Shown here piece by piece: positions 15,701 to 17,320 of a stretch of 17,320 nt of DNA (positions are counted from its first letter, which is position 1; each line of letters starts with the position of its first letter). Position numbers and translations under genes: made by a program. The stretch spans positions 1 through 17,320 of the forward strand of contig DHJK01000049.1 in NCBI GenBank assembly GCA_002404295.1, given 5' to 3'. This stretch comes from Legionellales bacterium UBA4722. Lineage in GTDB: Bacteria; Pseudomonadota; Gammaproteobacteria; DSM-16500. Below the pieces are notes generated by a model. That model was not told where the DNA came from. It made no database searches and worked only from the letters and a program-made list of their open reading frames with translations.

Positions 15701-17320
15701 GATCAAACGTCAGGGACTTATGGGACTACTGTTAGTACTACAACGAACGGTGGTGCAACTGCATTTTCAACGAATACAGCTACTGCGACAATCACATCAA
15801 CTGCGATAAATGACGCGCCTACAGCTGCGATGACTGCTGCTTCTTATAGTGCAACGGAGCAAACGAATCTTACACTTTCTGGTACGGGTATTTCAATTGC
15901 TGATATTGATGCAGGCACGAGTACTGTTAATGCAACACTGAGTGTGGGTGAAGGTCAATTAACAGTTGCGGTAGGGACAACAGGTGTTACTGTCACAGGA
16001 TCAGGAACATCTTCAGTCTTGTTATCTGGAACATTGACACAAATTAATAATTTACTTGCGGGGTTAAACAGTGGATCCATTTTATATAATGATAATCTTA
16101 ATGCGCCTGCTGCTACGACGAATTTAACTCTACTTGTTAATGATTTAGGTAATACAGGCACTGGAGGTGCACTCACTGCAACAGTTGTTCGGGCTATTAA
16201 TATTGCTGCTGTTAATGATGCGCCTACGTTAAGCACAACGGGGACAGTGGGTGCGGCTTATACTGAAAACGCAGCAGGTGTTGCACTTGTGTCAGGTACA
16301 ATTACTGCGGGTGATGTTGATACAACTAATTTTAATAATGGTACGTTGACTGCGGCATTTTCGAGTTATGTCAGCGGTGATGTGTTGAGTGTCAATAATC
16401 AAGGCGTGGGTGCTGGACAGATTGGAGTGAGTGGTTCTAATATCACTTATGGTGGCACTGTTATCGGTACAGTTAGTGGCGGTAGCGGATCTGATTTAGT
16501 GATTACGCTAAATAGTAATGCTACATCGACAGTGATTCAGGCTTTGGTTGGACAGCTTCGTTATCAAAGCACATCGGATGATCCGACCTTGGGTGGCACT
16601 GCTGGAACGCGTGCGTTAACAGTAACTTTAAATGATGGTGGCAATACTGGGTTGGGCGGTGCGTTAAGCACTAGTTTACCAGGTACTGTGACTATTACTG
16701 CCTATGATGATGCACCCACTGTCAGTACGACGCCTGTAGGTGGATTATTTATTGAAGGGGCAGGTCTTGCAACGGGAACGCCTGTGTTATTTTTTAGTGG
16801 GTCTGTTGTTTCGGCTGTTGAAAATGGACAGACTATTAAATCACTTGGCTTTACTATTAATAATATTGTAGATGCAACAGAGCAGTTATCAATAGATGGT
16901 ACTTTGATTACGCTTACTAATGGTGCAACCGGTACTACGACAACAAATGGGATGACGTATAATATTAGTCTTGTTAGTGGAACAGCATCGGTCACATTAA
17001 CTAAGGCTGCGGGTGTTTCTAGTGGTAATATTTCTACGTTGATTAATAGTTTAAGTTATCAAAATACAAGTCAAGATCCCACTGCGGGTACGCGCACTTT
17101 AACGTTAACTCAACTAATTGATAGTGGTTCAAATACTGCGCCTAATGTGAATGCTGCTACTTTTACTTTGCCGATTGCGTCTAATGTTACTGTTGTGCCA
17201 GTGAATGATGCCCCTACGTTAAGTGCTACTGCAGTCGGTGGTACGTTTACAGAAGGTGCTGGTGTTTCTACAGGCACACCTGTTTCACTCTTTTCAGGCG
17301 CATCGGTTTCAACGATTGAA
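9761..17320 (+). CDS. Giant LEPR-XLL / DUF4347 repeat protein (surface or secreted adhesin-like), 3' end outside the window
   Basis: The frame is open for 2520 codons and runs off the window. In order: a basic N terminus (KGKKRKQKY); the LEPR-XLL motif LEPRILFDA at 21-29; a Pro/Ala/Gln-rich linker to about 115; DUF4347 at about 121-268, with LSHG (His178) and YGCD (Cys222) in the layout of caspase-like Cys-His dyads; jelly-roll module 1 (307-485); Ig-like modules; a VCBS/Big_17-like stretch ending GTDSFTYT; PA14 (about 713-843, YTFYSGSDDGSVLYLNG); jelly-roll module 2 (895-1050); then Ig/cadherin-like repeats joined by VNDAP(T) at residues 1177, 1463, 1752, 2016, 2151, 2315 and 2481. There is no Sec signal peptide. 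Cys222 is the only cysteine I find. Such proteins are usually surface-bound or secreted and adhesive. The likely exporter is the divergent operon (inferred). A C-terminal secretion signal, if any, lies beyond the edge. Confidence 0.9.
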   Translation, partial: MASNEKGKKRKQKYTALRQALEPRILFDASLAAPPHDLGIPADVSAHDPSQVDTHSDTSKTPQAPQDAPQTNAPTDNAAQAPANPAAVQVQDVSKTASDTRSGNTDNSVPAQPLAITLPPVELVFIDSRVLDPESLLKDISPTAEVHFLDAGQNGIDQIDAVIKSEHAPISAIHILSHGDSGSLELGNSTLDTQTLSDQYATKISSWQSHLTPDASVLLYGCDIAKGDLGQQFVTDLSRDMGVSVAASIDYTGSALHAGNWTLEFQTGTIGAAITDIFSSQSLANYNYLLAQPIVDLNGPTVLNITDNFASGTYTGGSSNTATTWSGGWTEFDASPNRAFMPGGSTNSDNSPTGGNVIIPSVATGGTVAGLGTGQEIAFVGHGVQFGDSIARTINLDAYTSATLSFSYRTAGLTAADAIEIDVSNNGGATYTTIGILANVTSNSTVTFDISNYISDTTTIKFAVNKGFSTASSQQFFFDNVSVVGNGNNFTSNFSEQANIPIAIVDPTMTITDPNGLQISSANVTLANMKTGDTFAIGTIPSTVTATINNVTGTVLLQSVSGLGASTADFTTALKAITFRNASATVDSSVRTINVTVTDTNSLMSAASTSYIVVSPFDNPAVTDTHSITATPLGATSGKLFDNSSLTAERTAGAIYDYDPDTAGLSTSLLTQATKGTAVVNADGSYTYTPNAGATGTDSFTYTLTSAAQVIGVNYQEWNMDTTSTSLLTSFPTGTPSATGFIKGYDVNTVAINSGNSTLDDFVVRFTNSITITTAGNYTFYSGSDDGSVLYLNGQIVVNNDGLHSYQEKSGAIALAAGVYTLQVDFMEHTGQENLNVSYLGPDTAGLKTDLSSIGSVLANTNTTGTVNITIQDNGPRLALGTSVFALDQFNSAAYNLNNGTFNFAGNWVEQAFTDNSSATAGEIKITNNATLGSLALQIQDTTNKGGIQSISRAVDMLGVSGITPTRVGTQLTFDYTVTSANTNGVQVQISPDNGTTWVTLDTLSSTTTPATGTKTYDISNYATSTTLVRFLPTVNSNTNPVYIDNFRVNASTVNYTPSNFIENGSPVSIASANTAIADPTGNNLTSAVITISNAQSGDLLSYDNFVSGITASLSGNTLTLTGTATRANYALALQHVFYSNSSDNPAIVNRTINVTVKDTGNSTSNTAVSTIGVIAVNDAPTGIPRTVSTSFNIAYILQASDFSFTDIEGNALLAVKIPTVPASVGTLQFDTTGSGNWTAVTANQIITAANITAGRLRFLPTTGSSGPGSFTFQVQDNGGTANGGADTDATARNFTINVLSGPNTAPTLTRDLTLASNAEDNLTPTPRSILQLMTDGGANAFHDPDTNASLSGLAIVGNTADSVLQGAWQYSTDGANWFSIGTVGDNASTPALALSAATQIRFVPVANYNGTPTSLVVRAMDDTYAGSFTNGATRTTLNSATNGGSTAVSGALNTLSTTVTPVNDAPILIAGNPTFNTISATSVNNAGQLVSDFVKSTSGGNWSYVTDVDAGAVQGIAIIGAANTNGTWQYSTDNGVTWSSVNAVTVNSALLLRSTDLIRFNPDGTNAGTGAITYRAWDQSSGVVGTKVDTASNGGTTPFSVLTDVASITTSSASGPVLANTSAPLNYIENAAAGAIDTALTVTDTSTSTLTSSAIWVTNFVSGQDVLSFANDGSTMGNITGSYNAATGVLTLSSSGSTATLTQWQSALHAVKYSNTSNAPDTTARTVNYQVNDSKGTPSNVLTTTLAITAVNDAPTGTDKAFTVTQSTNYTFTAADFGFSDAADNSANTLLAVQITTLPAAGTLKDNGVAVTLNSFISIADINAGKLVYTAPTTNGARTIQFKVQDNGGTANGGIDLALVANTFTFTVSGANTAPSLTVLTPTLTTITEDDVNNPGQTVASFLGTVTDPDAGALKGIAITSLGTATNGSWQYSIDGGTTWTAFPAVSASSSLLLRSTDVIRFVPNAINGGGGTLTYRAWDQTSGTYGTTVSTTTNGGATAFSTNTATATITSTAINDAPTAAMTAASYSATEQTNLTLSGTGISIADIDAGTSTVNATLSVGEGQLTVAVGTTGVTVTGSGTSSVLLSGTLTQINNLLAGLNSGSILYNDNLNAPAATTNLTLLVNDLGNTGTGGALTATVVRAINIAAVNDAPTLSTTGTVGAAYTENAAGVALVSGTITAGDVDTTNFNNGTLTAAFSSYVSGDVLSVNNQGVGAGQIGVSGSNITYGGTVIGTVSGGSGSDLVITLNSNATSTVIQALVGQLRYQSTSDDPTLGGTAGTRALTVTLNDGGNTGLGGALSTSLPGTVTITAYDDAPTVSTTPVGGLFIEGAGLATGTPVLFFSGSVVSAVENGQTIKSLGFTINNIVDATEQLSIDGTLITLTNGATGTTTTNGMTYNISLVSGTASVTLTKAAGVSSGNISTLINSLSYQNTSQDPTAGTRTLTLTQLIDSGSNTAPNVNAATFTLPIASNVTVVPVNDAPTLSATAVGGTFTEGAGVSTGTPVSLFSGASVSTIE
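10679..12910 (+). repeat. Two copies of a jelly-roll-like module flanking PA14
   Basis: Copy 1 is at 10679-11215 and copy 2 at about 12443-12910. Both run: an LSFSY or LTFDY strand; IDVSNNGGATYTTI or VQISPDNGTTWVTL; TFDISNY or TYDISNY; and a closing FDNVSV or IDNFRV. This pattern is typical of beta-sandwich modules that often bind carbohydrate. The copies are clearly related but far diverged in DNA, so the duplication is old or the modules were acquired separately. Confidence 0.65.
13346..15373 (+). repeat. Type A repeats of the giant protein (CSPG/cadherin-like, two copies)
   Basis: Copies lie at 13346-13666 and 15071-15373. The shared pattern is ASDFSF or AADFGF, LLAV, a GTL turn, then VQDNGGTANGG. 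The eleven residues VQDNGGTANGG are identical at 13583-13615 and 15293-15325, yet six of the eleven codons differ silently. Each copy precedes a type B unit. Confidence 0.65.
13787..15805 (+). repeat. Type B repeats of the giant protein (WQYS units, three copies)
   Basis: Copies lie at about 13787-14146, 14273-14599 and 15464-15805. The core is a D(P/V)D entry, GIAI or GLAI, WQYS(T/I)D, a variable turn, LLLRSTD(V/L)IRF (weaker in copy 1), YRAWDQ(T/S)SG in copies 2 and 3, and a TNGG exit. Copies 2 and 3 are closest. The A-B alternation suggests duplication of a larger A+B block. Confidence 0.65.
16211..17320 (+). repeat. Type C repeats of the giant protein (about 165 residues each)
   Basis: Two full copies (16211-16702 and 16703-17200) and the start of a third (17201 to the window end). 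Spacing between the VNDAP or YDDAP joints is 164 and 166 residues. Each has an acidic YTENAAG or FIEGAGL entry, then a LRYQSTSDDPT or LSYQNTSQDPT segment before the closing strand. The third copy shows that the array continues past the edge. Confidence 0.7.

Noticed and set aside
11179..16995. Several minus-strand and out-of-frame plus-strand frames of 60-135 codons inside the giant gene
   Set aside because: The main frame is continuous with domain homology throughout; these are antisense or shifted readings of Thr/Ala/Val-rich repeat codons.
13287..17215. Regular repeats as a CRISPR array or DNA-level tandem repeats
   Set aside because: The periodicity is in the protein (modules of about 135-290 residues) and the DNA copies differ at silent sites; there are no short identical repeats with unique spacers.

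Overview
The window looks like chromosomal DNA of an AT-rich gammaproteobacterium. The evidence is a DamX-like SPOR domain, a giant LEPR-XLL/DUF4347 protein of a kind common in Gammaproteobacteria, and A/T-biased codon use. A host-associated or intracellular lineage (Legionellales-like) is a guess from composition and from the orphan first gene; nothing here proves it. I saw no rRNA, tRNA, CRISPR array, insertion sequence or phage gene.

Layout. (1) 1-1515: an unrecognised 474-residue protein on the + strand with two glycine-rich hydrophobic stretches, preceded by a leader that can pair with its own Shine-Dalgarno (SD) sequence. (2) 1569-3015, minus strand: a membrane-anchored GGDEF-EAL protein with degenerate motifs, split by a one-base frameshift in a run of six A. 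(3) 3114-9300, minus strand: a tightly packed four-gene operon. In transcription order it encodes a TolC-family outer-membrane factor with a C-terminal SPOR domain, a periplasmic adaptor, a membrane adaptor with a GAF-like cytoplasmic domain, and an M50 site-2-protease-like membrane protein fused to a HlyD-like domain and carrying a PqqD/RRE-like N terminus. (4) 9301-9760: a shared divergent promoter region. (5) 9761-17320, + strand: the first 2520 codons of a giant surface or secreted protein, still open at the window edge. It has a LEPR-XLL N-terminal motif, a DUF4347 caspase-like domain, two jelly-roll modules around a PA14 domain, and a long run of Ig/cadherin-like repeats.

How the genes may work together. 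The divergent operon has an outer-membrane channel and two or three adaptors, as a type I secretion or efflux system would, but no ABC ATPase or RND pump is encoded here. Its place seems to be taken by the M50-HlyD fusion. The simplest reading is a dedicated export or surface-display machine for the giant protein, perhaps reading the LEPR-XLL leader through the PqqD/RRE-like domain, processing it with the metalloprotease, and positioned at the division site by the SPOR domain. The degenerate GGDEF-EAL gene just downstream could once have been a c-di-GMP-responsive regulator, by analogy with LapD. The domain calls are read from sequence; the joint mechanism is inference.
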